DNA from: Sulfitobacter sp. S223
GTDB lineage: Bacteria; Pseudomonadota; Alphaproteobacteria; Rhodobacterales; Rhodobacteraceae
Length of the DNA: 64,000 bases
Reading direction: 5' to 3'
Assembly: GCF_025143825.1 (NCBI RefSeq)
Contig: NZ_CP083560.1
Span: 2,294,001-2,358,000 of the forward strand
Shown piece by piece: positions 45,573 through 54,431 of this stretch (its first letter is position 1; each line of letters opens with the position of its first letter). A program made the position numbers and the translations under genes. The notes below the pieces were generated by a model. The model was not told the DNA's origin. It made no database searches and was given only the letters and a program-made list of their open reading frames with translations.

Positions 45573-47495
45573 ATGGCTGGATACACGGAAACCTACACGA
45601 AATGGCAGAATGACCCAACGGGCTTTTGGGCAAATGCAGCCACGGAAATTGATTGGGTCAAATCACCAGAGGTCATACTTGATGCAGCAAATCCACCTCT
45701 GACAACATGGTTCCCTGATGCTGTCTGCAACACCTGTTACAATGCCGTGGACAGACATGTCGAAGCAGGTCGCGGCGCGCAAATCGCCATCATTCACGAT
45801 AGCCCTGTCACAAACAGCACAGTCAAGATCACATACGACACGCTGCTGGACCGGGTCTCTCGCGTTGCCGGCATTCTGACCTCCCACGGTGTTGCAAAGG
45901 GTGACCGGGTCATCATCTATATGCCCATGATCCCCGAAGCGTTAATTGCGATGCTTGCCTGTGCGCGGATCGGAGCGGTTCATTCCGTGGTGTTTGGCGG
46001 CTTCTCTGCACACGAACTTGCCGTTCGGATCGACGATGCTGCCCCCAAAGCCATTCTGGCTGCATCGGCTGGCATTGAGGGAAAAAGGATCATCGCCTAC
46101 AAGCCGCTGATCGACGGCGCGATCGCCCGCGCAGACCACAAACCAGACTTCACGTTGATTTTGCAACGGCCCCAGAGTGAAGCGGAGATGGTTTCCGGTT
46201 TTGATTTTGACTGGTCTTTGGAGGAGGCCTCGGCGGCACCCGTGGACTGCACCCCTGTTGGTGGGGCTGATCCTCTCTACATCCTGTATACATCGGGTAC
46301 GACCGGCCAGCCGAAAGGCGTTGTGCGCCACAACGGTGGCCACATGGTTGCCATGCAGTGGACGATGAAGAACATCTACAACGTCACTGTCGGCGATGTG
46401 TTTTGGGCGGCCTCTGATGTCGGCTGGGTCGTTGGCCACAGCTATATCTGTTACGGGCCGCTGCTGGCGGGGTGTACGACTGTTGTGTTTGAGGGCAAGC
46501 CGATTGGCACGCCTGATGCGGGTACGTTCTGGCGGGTGATCGAAGATCACGCTGTCAAAGTCCTGTTCACCGCACCAACAGCGCTCCGGGCGATCAAACG
46601 CGAAGACCCCGATGCCGAACACGTGGGCAACTATGATCTGAGCGGATTGCAATCGCTGTTTCTTGCGGGTGAACGGGCCGACCCTGACACGATCAAATGG
46701 GCACAGAAGCATCTTCAAAAACCGGTGATTGATCACTGGTGGCAGACAGAAACCGGCTGGGCCATCGCGGCCAACCCGCTTGGAATTGAAGAATTGCCCG
46801 TCAAGCTTGGATCACCAGCCGTACCTATGCCGGGCTATGAAATTGATATCCTCGACGAAGGTGGCCACCCAGTGGCAGCGGGTGAGCTGGGGGCGATCGC
46901 CATTAAATTGCCCCTGCCACCCGGAGCATTGCCGACCCTTTGGAATGCCGAAGACCGTTTCAGGTCCGCCTATCTTCAGACCTTCCCCGGCTACTATGAA
47001 ACCGGCGATGCAGGCATCAAGGACGAGGAAGGTTACCTCTATATAATGGCGCGCACGGACGATGTGATCAACGTAGCGGGCCATCGGCTGTCAACCGGCG
47101 CCATGGAAGAAGTCCTGTCCAACCACCCGGATGTCGCCGAATGTGCGGTCATCGGAATTGGCGATGCCCTGAAGGGCCAGCAGCCACTTGGGCTGGTATG
47201 CCTCAACAACGGCATTGACCGTTCCGAGGAAGAGATCGCGAAAGAATGTGTCGCGCTTATCCGCAAAGAGATCGGACCTGTGGCAGCCTTCAAGAGGTGC
47301 ATCGTGATTGATGCTCTGCCCAAGACACGATCCGGCAAAGTTCTGCGCGGCACCATGGTTGCCATCGCTGACAGCAAACCGTGGAACCTGCCCGCAACAA
47401 TTGATGATCCTGCAACTCTAGATGCCATTGCCTCGAGAATTGCAGGGATCGGCGAAACCCTCTCCGAGAACCCTGACATTCAAAAGGAAGCTTAA
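45573..47495 (+). CDS. prpE: Propionyl-CoA synthetase
   Basis: 640 residues from ATG 45573, close to the 630 usual for PrpE. It makes propionyl-CoA (also acetyl-CoA) from acid, ATP and CoA, releasing AMP. Motifs: [53 protein letters not shown], and PKTRSGKVLRGTM with catalytic and likely acetylation-sensitive Lys589. The LRGTM end and the absence of the RRILRKIA ending separate it from the Acs in the same cluster (51467). It is followed after one base by the thiolase gene and sits divergent to the ScfR-type regulator. Confidence 0.9.
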   Translation: MAGYTETYTKWQNDPTGFWANAATEIDWVKSPEVILDAANPPLTTWFPDAVCNTCYNAVDRHVEAGRGAQIAIIHDSPVTNSTVKITYDTLLDRVSRVAGILTSHGVAKGDRVIIYMPMIPEALIAMLACARIGAVHSVVFGGFSAHELAVRIDDAAPKAILAASAGIEGKRIIAYKPLIDGAIARADHKPDFTLILQRPQSEAEMVSGFDFDWSLEEASAAPVDCTPVGGADPLYILYTSGTTGQPKGVVRHNGGHMVAMQWTMKNIYNVTVGDVFWAASDVGWVVGHSYICYGPLLAGCTTVVFEGKPIGTPDAGTFWRVIEDHAVKVLFTAPTALRAIKREDPDAEHVGNYDLSGLQSLFLAGERADPDTIKWAQKHLQKPVIDHWWQTETGWAIAANPLGIEELPVKLGSPAVPMPGYEIDILDEGGHPVAAGELGAIAIKLPLPPGALPTLWNAEDRFRSAYLQTFPGYYETGDAGIKDEEGYLYIMARTDDVINVAGHRLSTGAMEEVLSNHPDVAECAVIGIGDALKGQQPLGLVCLNNGIDRSEEEIAKECVALIRKEIGPVAAFKRCIVIDALPKTRSGKVLRGTMVAIADSKPWNLPATIDDPATLDAIASRIAGIGETLSENPDIQKEA

Positions 47496-47496
47496 C

Positions 47497-48681
47497 ATGG
47501 CAAACGACGTAGTTATTCTGGATGGTGTACGCACCGCAATTGGTACTTTTGGCGGCTCGCTTGCGGGCACTGCCCCCTCTGCCCTAGCCGCGGCTGTTGC
47601 CAAAGAGGCGATGTTGCGCAGTGAGGTCGACCCTGCCCAAATCCAGCATTCGGTTTTTGGCCATGTGATCAATACCGAACCCCGCGATATGTACATGGGC
47701 CGCGCTGCTGCCGTTGATGCGGGTGTGTCCGAGGATGCACCGGGCCTGACCGTAAACCGCCTGTGCGGGTCCGGCGCGCAGGCCATCATTTCTGCGGCGC
47801 AACACATCATGCTGGGTGATGTGGATTACGCACTGGCAGGGGGCGCCGAAAACATGTCGCGGTCGCCTCATTCATCGCAAACCATCCGCTGGGGTCAGAA
47901 AATGGGCGATATGTCCATGACCGACATGATGATCGGTGCGCTCAGCGATCCCTTCGGTGTGGGACACATGGGCGTCACCGCGGAAAACGTAGCGGATGAG
48001 CATGGCATCACACGTGCAGATCAGGACACCTTTGCGGTTGAAAGCCAGCGCCGCGCTTTGGCAGCAATCGAGGCAGGCCGCTTCAAGAGCCAGATTCTTC
48101 CTGTTGATGTTAAAGTGCGCCGTGACCTCGTGGCGTTTGACACAGATGAGCACCCAAAAGCCGGCACGACACTAGACACGCTCGGCAAATTGCGTCCCGC
48201 GTTCCGCAAAGACGGCTCTGTCACTGCGGGCAATGCCTCCGGTTTGAACGATGGGGCCGCGGCAATGGTTCTTGCCTCTGCGGAAGCGGCTGAAAAAGCG
48301 GGACTGAAGCCCCGTGCGCGCATCCTCGGGTATGGCCACGCCGGTGTGCGCCACGAAGTGATGGGTATTGGTCCGATCCCTGCGGTGACGCAGTTGTTGC
48401 AAAAGATCGGCATGACTGTCGATCAGTTCGACGTCATTGAGAGCAACGAAGCCTTTGCCGCACAAGCCTGTGCCGTGAACGCGGGTCTTGGCCTTGATAC
48501 AGCAAAGGTGAACCCGAATGGCGGCGCGATTGCACTGGGTCACCCGATTGGCGCTACCGGCGCAATCATCACAATAAAAGCAATGTATGAGCTGGAACGC
48601 ATCGGTGGTCGCTATGGCCTGATCACCATGTGCATCGGTGGCGGGCAAGGCATCGCCCTAGCCATTGAAAGCCTCAAGTGA
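47497..48681 (+). CDS. phaA: Acetyl-CoA acetyltransferase (beta-ketothiolase)
   Basis: 394 residues from ATG 47497 (AAAAGGAAG upstream). Catalytic Cys90 (NRLCGSGAQA), His349 (GHPIGATGA) and Cys379 (CIGGGQG) are present with NEAFAAQ. It condenses two acetyl-CoA to acetoacetyl-CoA, or acetyl- with propionyl-CoA, the first step to polyhydroxyalkanoate and also ketogenic catabolism. Directly behind prpE it would use propionyl-CoA, so a BktB-like specificity is possible. The phaA symbol is by role. A terminator follows before phaB. Confidence 0.88.
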   Translation: MANDVVILDGVRTAIGTFGGSLAGTAPSALAAAVAKEAMLRSEVDPAQIQHSVFGHVINTEPRDMYMGRAAAVDAGVSEDAPGLTVNRLCGSGAQAIISAAQHIMLGDVDYALAGGAENMSRSPHSSQTIRWGQKMGDMSMTDMMIGALSDPFGVGHMGVTAENVADEHGITRADQDTFAVESQRRALAAIEAGRFKSQILPVDVKVRRDLVAFDTDEHPKAGTTLDTLGKLRPAFRKDGSVTAGNASGLNDGAAAMVLASAEAAEKAGLKPRARILGYGHAGVRHEVMGIGPIPAVTQLLQKIGMTVDQFDVIESNEAFAAQACAVNAGLGLDTAKVNPNGGAIALGHPIGATGAIITIKAMYELERIGGRYGLITMCIGGGQGIALAIESLK

Positions 48682-48731
48682 ACTTCCTGACCTTACCGTC
48701 TTTCGTCCCTGTATGGCGGTAGGGCACCTGT

Positions 48732-48778
48732 CGCCGTCTGTTGCATCACGCGACTTCGCATCAGACGGCGAATTTTTT
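48732..48778 (+). terminator. Rho-independent terminator after the thiolase
   Basis: CGCCGTCTG (48732-48740) and CAGACGGCG (48762-48770) form a 9-base stem with a 21-base loop, followed by AATTTTTT. It implies phaB has its own promoter in 48779-48859. Confidence 0.8.
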
Positions 48779-48859
48779 AGGTGACCGGCATGTCCGGTCG
48801 GACATTGAACGATACGAAAACGGCTCGTCCCGAGCACGGAATTTGATTTGGAGAGACTT

Positions 48860-49582
48860 ATGACCCGGACAGCACTTGTAACAGGCGGAACACGCGGCAT
48901 CGGAGCCGCTATTTCTAAAAAACTTCAGGACGAAGGTTTCATAGTTGCCGTGAGCTATGCAGGCAACAGCGAAGCTGCCGCCGCATTTAGTCGCGAAACC
49001 GGCATCGAAGCCTATAAATGGGATGTTGCGGATTACGACGCAAGCGCCGCCGGCATCGCACAGGTCGAAGCAGACATCGGTCCCATTGATGTGGTGGTCG
49101 CAAATGCGGGCATTACCCGCGATGCGCCGTTCCACAAAATGACGCCCGAACAGTGGCATCAGGTCATTGGCACAAATCTGACCGGCGTCTTCAACACGGT
49201 CCACCCGATCTGGCCCGGCATGCGCGAACGCAAATTCGGCCGCGTTATCGTCATCAGCTCTGTGAACGGTCAGAAAGGCCAGTTCGCTCAGGTAAACTAT
49301 GCCGCGACAAAGGCAGGTGATCTGGGCATCGTGAAATCTCTGGCGCAGGAAGGCGCGCGCGCGGGCATAACGGCAAATGCGGTCTGCCCCGGCTATATCG
49401 CCACGGAAATGGTCATGGCCGTTCCCGAAAAGGTGCGGGATTCCATCATCGCCCAGATCCCTGCGGGTCGTCTGGGTGAGCCCGAAGAAATCGCACGGTG
49501 CGTAGCGTTTCTGGCATCCGATGACGCGCAGTTCATCAACGGATCAACCATATCCGCCAACGGCGCACAGTTCTTTGCGTAA
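48860..49582 (+). CDS. phaB: Acetoacetyl-CoA reductase
   Basis: 240 residues from ATG 48860 with GGAGAG upstream. It reduces acetoacetyl-CoA to (R)-3-hydroxybutyryl-CoA with NADPH. The SDR motifs VTGGTRGIG (Rossmann), NAGITRD, SSVNGQKGQFAQVNYAATKAG (Tyr147/Lys151) and VCPGYIATEMV are as in PhaB. It lies between the thiolase and phaC, so all three PHB biosynthesis steps are adjacent, though a terminator separates it from the thiolase. Confidence 0.93.
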   Translation: MTRTALVTGGTRGIGAAISKKLQDEGFIVAVSYAGNSEAAAAFSRETGIEAYKWDVADYDASAAGIAQVEADIGPIDVVVANAGITRDAPFHKMTPEQWHQVIGTNLTGVFNTVHPIWPGMRERKFGRVIVISSVNGQKGQFAQVNYAATKAGDLGIVKSLAQEGARAGITANAVCPGYIATEMVMAVPEKVRDSIIAQIPAGRLGEPEEIARCVAFLASDDAQFINGSTISANGAQFFA

Positions 49583-49596
49583 ACGCACCTGAATAA

Positions 49597-49625
49597 CGGT
49601 CGGGCGCGGTAATGGCGTCCGACCG
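49597..49625 (+). other. Hairpin between phaB and phaC
   Basis: CGGTCGG and CCGACCG are 7-base inverted arms (loop with further GCGC/GCGT pairing) in the 85-base gap. No T tract follows, so it may balance phaB and phaC messages rather than stop transcription. Confidence 0.4.
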
Positions 49626-49667
49626 GACGGGTCTACCGGAGGCCGTAACACCAAGGGATCTTTCGCT

Positions 49668-51443
49668 ATGCAAGACGACGTGACATCTGCCGAAAAGACC
49701 GAGATCGCCAAACAGACCGAGCGTCTGGCGCGCTTGACCAATCGCGCTATGATTGCAAGCGCCCAGATGCAGGGCCACGCAGTCGCGCAGGCGTCGGGGG
49801 CCGAATATGCGTTGATGGATGCCGGGACCCTTGCCAAGGCCTATGGCACGTTCTGGACCGACATGATGTCTGACCCTTCCAAGTTGATGGATATCCAAAA
49901 GACCGTCGGTACTGAAATGATGGCCGCCTGGCAGGCGATGTTCGGGATGGGCTCTGATGAACCGGTCAAGGACAAACGCTTCAAGGATCAAAGCTGGTCC
50001 GATGATCCTGTCTCGCGCAGCTACCGCGATGTGTTTCTGGCCTTTGAACGTGCTACAGACGGTTTGCTTGACAGGCTGCCTGATGGCTCCAAAGACCACA
50101 TGCGCGTCAGTTTTTATACCCGCCAGATGATGAGCGCGATGTCCCCCAGCAACTATCTGGCGACCAACCCCGCCGCGCGTAAAGAGCTAATGCAAACCAA
50201 AGGCGAAAGCCTGTTGGCAGGTCTTGAAAACCTGCTGACCGATCTTGAACGCGGCGAGGGACGGCTTGATATCGCGACCAACGACGAGCACGCATTTGAG
50301 GTCGGCGTTGACCTTGCCACCACCAAAGGCGAGGTCATTTTCCAGAACGATTTGATGCAGCTGATCCAATATTATCCGACGACCAAAGAGCAACATGCAA
50401 CACCGATCCTGTTTGTGCCGTCATGGATCAACAAGTTCTACATCCTTGATATGAAACCTGAAAACAGCCTGATCCGGTTCATGCTGGATCAGGGTCACTC
50501 CGTTTTTGTAGTGTCATGGGTCAACCCGACACGGGACCATGCGGATAAGGATTTTGCGGATTACATGACCGAAGGTCCGCTGGCCGCACTAGATGTCATC
50601 CGCGACATCACCGGTGAGGAAAAAGCGAACGTCCTCGGGTTCTGTATTGGTGGCATTCTGGTGACCGCAATGCTCGCTTATCTGGCGGAGATTGGCGATG
50701 ATCGGATTGCGTCTGCTACCACGCTTGCCACGATGGTCGACTTTGAAAATGTCGGCGAGATTGGTGTGTTCGTTGACGACGACCGTTTGGAAAGCATGCG
50801 CCATCACATGGCCGAAAAAGGCTATCTTGACGCCCATCACCTGCAAGACATGTTCTCTATGTTGCGTGAAAAGGACCTGATTTGGTCCTTTGTGGAGTCG
50901 AACTATCTGCGCGGCCAGAAGCCGCGCGCGTTTGACCTGCTGTCGTGGAATTCGGATTCCACACGCCTGCCGTCAGCCATGCTGCTTTGGTATCTCGAAG
51001 AGGTGTATCTGCAGAACGGTTTGCGCAAGCCCGATGCGCTTGAACTCAAAGGCGTCAAGATCGACATCACCAAGATCAAAACGCCGTGCTTTATTCTGGC
51101 AACGCAACTGGACCACATCGCACCTTGGCGGTCGGTCTATCCCGCTACCGATTTTCTGGGCGGCGAGGTCGAATTTGTCCTTGGCGGTTCCGGCCACATC
51201 GCGGGGGTGATTAACCCGCCCACCGAACGCCCCAAATACAACTATTTGACCAGCGCAACTTATCCCGCATCCCCGGATGAGTTCGAAGCGCAGGCCGAGG
51301 TGCACGAAGGGTCATGGTGGCCGCACTGGGCGCGGTGGCTGGACGCCCGTGACAGTAAGACGGTTCCAGCGCGCAAGCCCGCAAAAAAGGGGAAATACAA
51401 GGCAATAGAAGCCGCCCCCGGTTCATACGTCACAGCCGATTAA
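49668..51443 (+). CDS. phaC: Class I polyhydroxyalkanoate synthase
   Basis: 591 residues, typical of class I PhaC. It polymerises (R)-3-hydroxyacyl-CoA on the granule surface. Motifs: [21 protein letters not shown] near residue 105, [32 protein letters not shown], the lipase-like box GFCIGG with nucleophile Cys326, and a C-terminal [12 protein letters not shown] with the His. The N-terminal 70 residues are variable as in the family. No phasin, phaZ or phaR is in the window, unlike the usual Rhodobacter pha cluster. acs follows 23 bases later. Confidence 0.94.
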   Translation: MQDDVTSAEKTEIAKQTERLARLTNRAMIASAQMQGHAVAQASGAEYALMDAGTLAKAYGTFWTDMMSDPSKLMDIQKTVGTEMMAAWQAMFGMGSDEPVKDKRFKDQSWSDDPVSRSYRDVFLAFERATDGLLDRLPDGSKDHMRVSFYTRQMMSAMSPSNYLATNPAARKELMQTKGESLLAGLENLLTDLERGEGRLDIATNDEHAFEVGVDLATTKGEVIFQNDLMQLIQYYPTTKEQHATPILFVPSWINKFYILDMKPENSLIRFMLDQGHSVFVVSWVNPTRDHADKDFADYMTEGPLAALDVIRDITGEEKANVLGFCIGGILVTAMLAYLAEIGDDRIASATTLATMVDFENVGEIGVFVDDDRLESMRHHMAEKGYLDAHHLQDMFSMLREKDLIWSFVESNYLRGQKPRAFDLLSWNSDSTRLPSAMLLWYLEEVYLQNGLRKPDALELKGVKIDITKIKTPCFILATQLDHIAPWRSVYPATDFLGGEVEFVLGGSGHIAGVINPPTERPKYNYLTSATYPASPDEFEAQAEVHEGSWWPHWARWLDARDSKTVPARKPAKKGKYKAIEAAPGSYVTAD

Positions 51444-51466
51444 CTAACTCTTGGAGGAGATACAAA

Positions 51467-53428
51467 ATGTCAGCAGATGCGAAGTTGAAGACATATGCGC
51501 CCAGCGCCGAACTGGTCGCGAACGCGCATATTGATGAAGCGAAGTATAATGAGATGTATGCCGCATCGCTTGCAGACCCCGATGAATTCTGGGGTGAGCA
51601 AGGCAAGCGGATCGACTGGATCAAGCCCTATACATCCGTCAAAGACGTCGACTTCACCTTGGGCAATGTGCACATCAACTGGTACGCTGATGCGACCCTG
51701 AACGTATCGGCAAATTGCATCGACCGGCACCTTGCGACACGCGGCGATCAGACTGCGATCATCTTTGAACCCGACAGCCCGGATGAGGAAGCGCAACACA
51801 TCACCTATAAGGCGCTGCATGACGCAGTCTGTCGGATGGCGAATGTGCTCAAGGACCAGGGCGTGACCAAGGGCGACCGCGTTGTGATCTATCTGCCGAT
51901 GATCCCAGAAGCAGCATATGCCATGTTGGCCTGTGCACGGATTGGCGCGATCCACTCCATCGTGTTTGCGGGCTTTTCGCCTGACGCATTGGCAGCGCGG
52001 GTCAACGGATCGGACGCAAAGATTGTTATCACGGCGGATTATGCGCCCCGTGGCGGGCGGCAAACACCTTTGAAATCAAACGCAGACGCCGCGTTGTTGC
52101 ACTGCAAAGACACGGTCAAATGCCTTGTTGTGAAACGCACCGGCGGCCAGACGACCTGGGTTGACGGGCGTGACCTGGACTATAGCGCGCTTGCAGCCGA
52201 TGCATCTGCGGACTGCCCCCCTGTTGAGGTCAGTGCGGAAGACCCGCTGTTTATTCTCTATACGTCCGGCTCCACGGGTCAGCCGAAAGGTGTTGTGCAT
52301 ACCTCCGGCGGGTATCTGGTTTATGCCGCGATGACGCAGGAGTTGGTGTTCGACTACCACGAAGGTGACGTATACTGGTGTACCGCCGATGTCGGCTGGG
52401 TCACAGGCCATAGCTACATCGTCTATGGCCCGCTGGCCAATGGTGCGACGACGCTTATGTTCGAGGGTGTGCCGACTTATCCCGATGCCAGCCGTTTCTG
52501 GCAGGTCTGTGAAAAACATAAAGTCGCCCAGTTCTATACTGCCCCGACTGCAATCCGCGCGTTGATGGCCCAAGGGCCAGAGTTTGTCGAGAAATGCGAC
52601 CTCAGCAGCCTCAAGGTGCTGGGCACCGTGGGCGAGCCGATCAATCCCGAAGCTTGGAATTGGTACAACGATGTCGTCGGCAAAGGAAAGCTGCCCATCG
52701 TCGATACATGGTGGCAGACCGAAACCGGCGGTCACCTGCTGACCCCCCTGCCCGGCGCGCATGCGTTGAAACCGGGATCGGCGATGAAGCCGTTCTTTGG
52801 CGTCGAGCCGGTTGTGCTAGAGCCAACAACAGGTGAAGAAATCCATGAAACTGCCTGCGAAGGCGTGCTGTGCCTGAAGGGCAGCTGGCCCGGCCAGATG
52901 CGCACCATCTGGGGTGATCATGACCGGTTCGAGCAAACGTATTTCTCCGACTACAAGGGGTACTACTTCACAGGTGATGGCTGTCGTCGGGACGAAGATG
53001 GCGACTATTGGATAACTGGACGCGTCGATGACGTGATCAACGTATCCGGCCACCGGATGGGTACGGCAGAAGTTGAAAGCGCGCTGGTCGCGCATGCAAA
53101 AGTCGCCGAAGCTGCTGTCGTAGGCTACCCCCACGAGATCAAGGGCCAAGGCATCTATTGCTACGTGACCTTGATGAACGGGCAAGAGCCCAGCGATGAG
53201 TTGCGCAAGGAATTGCGCACATGGGTTCGCACAGAGATTGGCCCGATCGCAGCGCCTGACCTGATCCAATGGGCACCGGGCCTGCCTAAGACCCGCTCTG
53301 GCAAAATCATGCGCCGCATCCTGCGCAAGATTGCGGAGAACGACTTTGGTACACTGGGCGATACGTCAACGCTGGCCGATCCAACCGTGGTGGATGACCT
53401 GATTGAAAACAGAATGAACAAGGAGTGA
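51467..53428 (+). CDS. acs: Acetyl-CoA synthetase
   Basis: 653 residues. GGAGGAG precedes the ATG by 7 bases. It activates acetate with ATP and CoA, giving acetyl-CoA and AMP. Motifs: [81 protein letters not shown] and [17 protein letters not shown] with Lys613, the residue acetylated in the family. The enzyme is distinct from the PrpE at 45573. The AMP it makes is presumably recycled by the adenylate kinase starting 3 bases later. Confidence 0.95.
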   Translation: MSADAKLKTYAPSAELVANAHIDEAKYNEMYAASLADPDEFWGEQGKRIDWIKPYTSVKDVDFTLGNVHINWYADATLNVSANCIDRHLATRGDQTAIIFEPDSPDEEAQHITYKALHDAVCRMANVLKDQGVTKGDRVVIYLPMIPEAAYAMLACARIGAIHSIVFAGFSPDALAARVNGSDAKIVITADYAPRGGRQTPLKSNADAALLHCKDTVKCLVVKRTGGQTTWVDGRDLDYSALAADASADCPPVEVSAEDPLFILYTSGSTGQPKGVVHTSGGYLVYAAMTQELVFDYHEGDVYWCTADVGWVTGHSYIVYGPLANGATTLMFEGVPTYPDASRFWQVCEKHKVAQFYTAPTAIRALMAQGPEFVEKCDLSSLKVLGTVGEPINPEAWNWYNDVVGKGKLPIVDTWWQTETGGHLLTPLPGAHALKPGSAMKPFFGVEPVVLEPTTGEEIHETACEGVLCLKGSWPGQMRTIWGDHDRFEQTYFSDYKGYYFTGDGCRRDEDGDYWITGRVDDVINVSGHRMGTAEVESALVAHAKVAEAAVVGYPHEIKGQGIYCYVTLMNGQEPSDELRKELRTWVRTEIGPIAAPDLIQWAPGLPKTRSGKIMRRILRKIAENDFGTLGDTSTLADPTVVDDLIENRMNKE

Positions 53429-53431
53429 GAC

Positions 53432-54172
53432 ATGCGTGACTATAGCAACGTACCGGTTCTTATTTTGCTTGGACCACCAGGTGCAGGCAAAGGAACCCAG
53501 GCAAAGGTTCTGGAAGACCAATTCGGTCTGGTTCAGCTATCCACAGGGGATTTGTTGAGACAAGCTGTTGCCGCGGGCACCCCTGCGGGCAAAGCAGCCA
53601 AATCCGTGATGGAATCCGGTGGATTGGTGAGCGACGAGATCGTCATCAACATCCTGCGCGACCGGCTTGCCGATCCTGATTGTGCAGCTGGCGTAATCCT
53701 CGACGGTTTCCCGCGGACAATCCCGCAGGCCGAAGCCTTGTCAGAGCTTCTGGCATCCTACGGCTCGCAGGTGCATGCAGCCATCAGTCTTGAGGTTCAA
53801 GACGATGCGATGGTGGAACGCATTTCGGGCCGTCACACCTGTGACGGCTGTGGCGAAGGGTATCACGAGACGTTCAAGCGCCCTGTTGTGGACGGTACCT
53901 GCGATAAATGCGGTGGACAAAAGTTCCGCCGTCGCGCGGATGACAACCCGGAAACGGTGCGCCGACGCCTTGTGGCTTATCACAATGAAACTGCGCCGCT
54001 TATTGCGTTTTATGAGAAATCAGGCACCCTGCAGGCATTGGACGCCATGGGTGACATTGCCGCCATCACCGAAGCCCTACGCCAGATCGTGCGCCCAATT
54101 GTGGTAGACGTCCGCGGTGTTCACGCGGCAAGCAAGAATTCAAAAACAGCTCAAATGGAGGAAACACAATGA
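53432..54172 (+). CDS. adk: Adenylate kinase, zinc-lid form, in the acetate operon
   Basis: 246 residues. P-loop GPPGAGKGT, LSTGDLLR, DGFPRT and the LID with tetracysteine zinc site (Cys137, Cys140, Cys157, Cys160: RHTCDGCG ... GTCDKCGG) are complete. It makes 2 ADP from AMP and ATP. The C-terminus extends about 27 residues beyond the usual 214-220. The gene is not in a ribosomal operon as the housekeeping adk is, but between acs and the acetate symporter, so it likely removes AMP from acetate activation. Its stop overlaps the next start (ATGA). Confidence 0.92.
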   Translation: MRDYSNVPVLILLGPPGAGKGTQAKVLEDQFGLVQLSTGDLLRQAVAAGTPAGKAAKSVMESGGLVSDEIVINILRDRLADPDCAAGVILDGFPRTIPQAEALSELLASYGSQVHAAISLEVQDDAMVERISGRHTCDGCGEGYHETFKRPVVDGTCDKCGGQKFRRRADDNPETVRRRLVAYHNETAPLIAFYEKSGTLQALDAMGDIAAITEALRQIVRPIVVDVRGVHAASKNSKTAQMEETQ

Positions 54173-54426
54173 GTGAACAACCCGATCCAAAGGCATATTG
54201 GACCGCCAATATGCGAATAATTAAGATAAGCCTGATCATTTGGGCCATTGTCCCTTTCGGCTTTGGAATTCTGTTCCGGCCGTTGCTTTCGGGCATTCAA
54301 ATCGGCGGGACCGACCTTGGTTTCTGGGTTGCCCAACAGGGGTCTATCCTCGTTTTTCTCGCGATCATCTTTTTCTACGCATGGCGTATGAACAAGTTGG
54401 ACCGTGAACACGGTGTGGAGGAATAA
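54169..54426 (+). CDS. DUF4212 small membrane subunit of the sodium:solute symporter
   Basis: 85 residues with two transmembrane helices (about 19-39 and 52-74) and the motif YWTANMRIIKISLIIWAIVPFGFGILFRPLL, then FWVAQQGSILVFLAIIFFYAWRMNKLDREHGVEE. DUF4212 proteins are regularly encoded just before this subclass of symporter and are presumed to be its small subunit. It overlaps adk by 4 bases and precedes the symporter by 5. Confidence 0.92.
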   Translation: MSEQPDPKAYWTANMRIIKISLIIWAIVPFGFGILFRPLLSGIQIGGTDLGFWVAQQGSILVFLAIIFFYAWRMNKLDREHGVEE

Positions 54427-54431
54427 TCAGC

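Noticed and set aside
51470..52762. Two reverse-strand frames of about 200 residues
   Set aside because: Both are opposite acs, whose adenylation motifs are complete.
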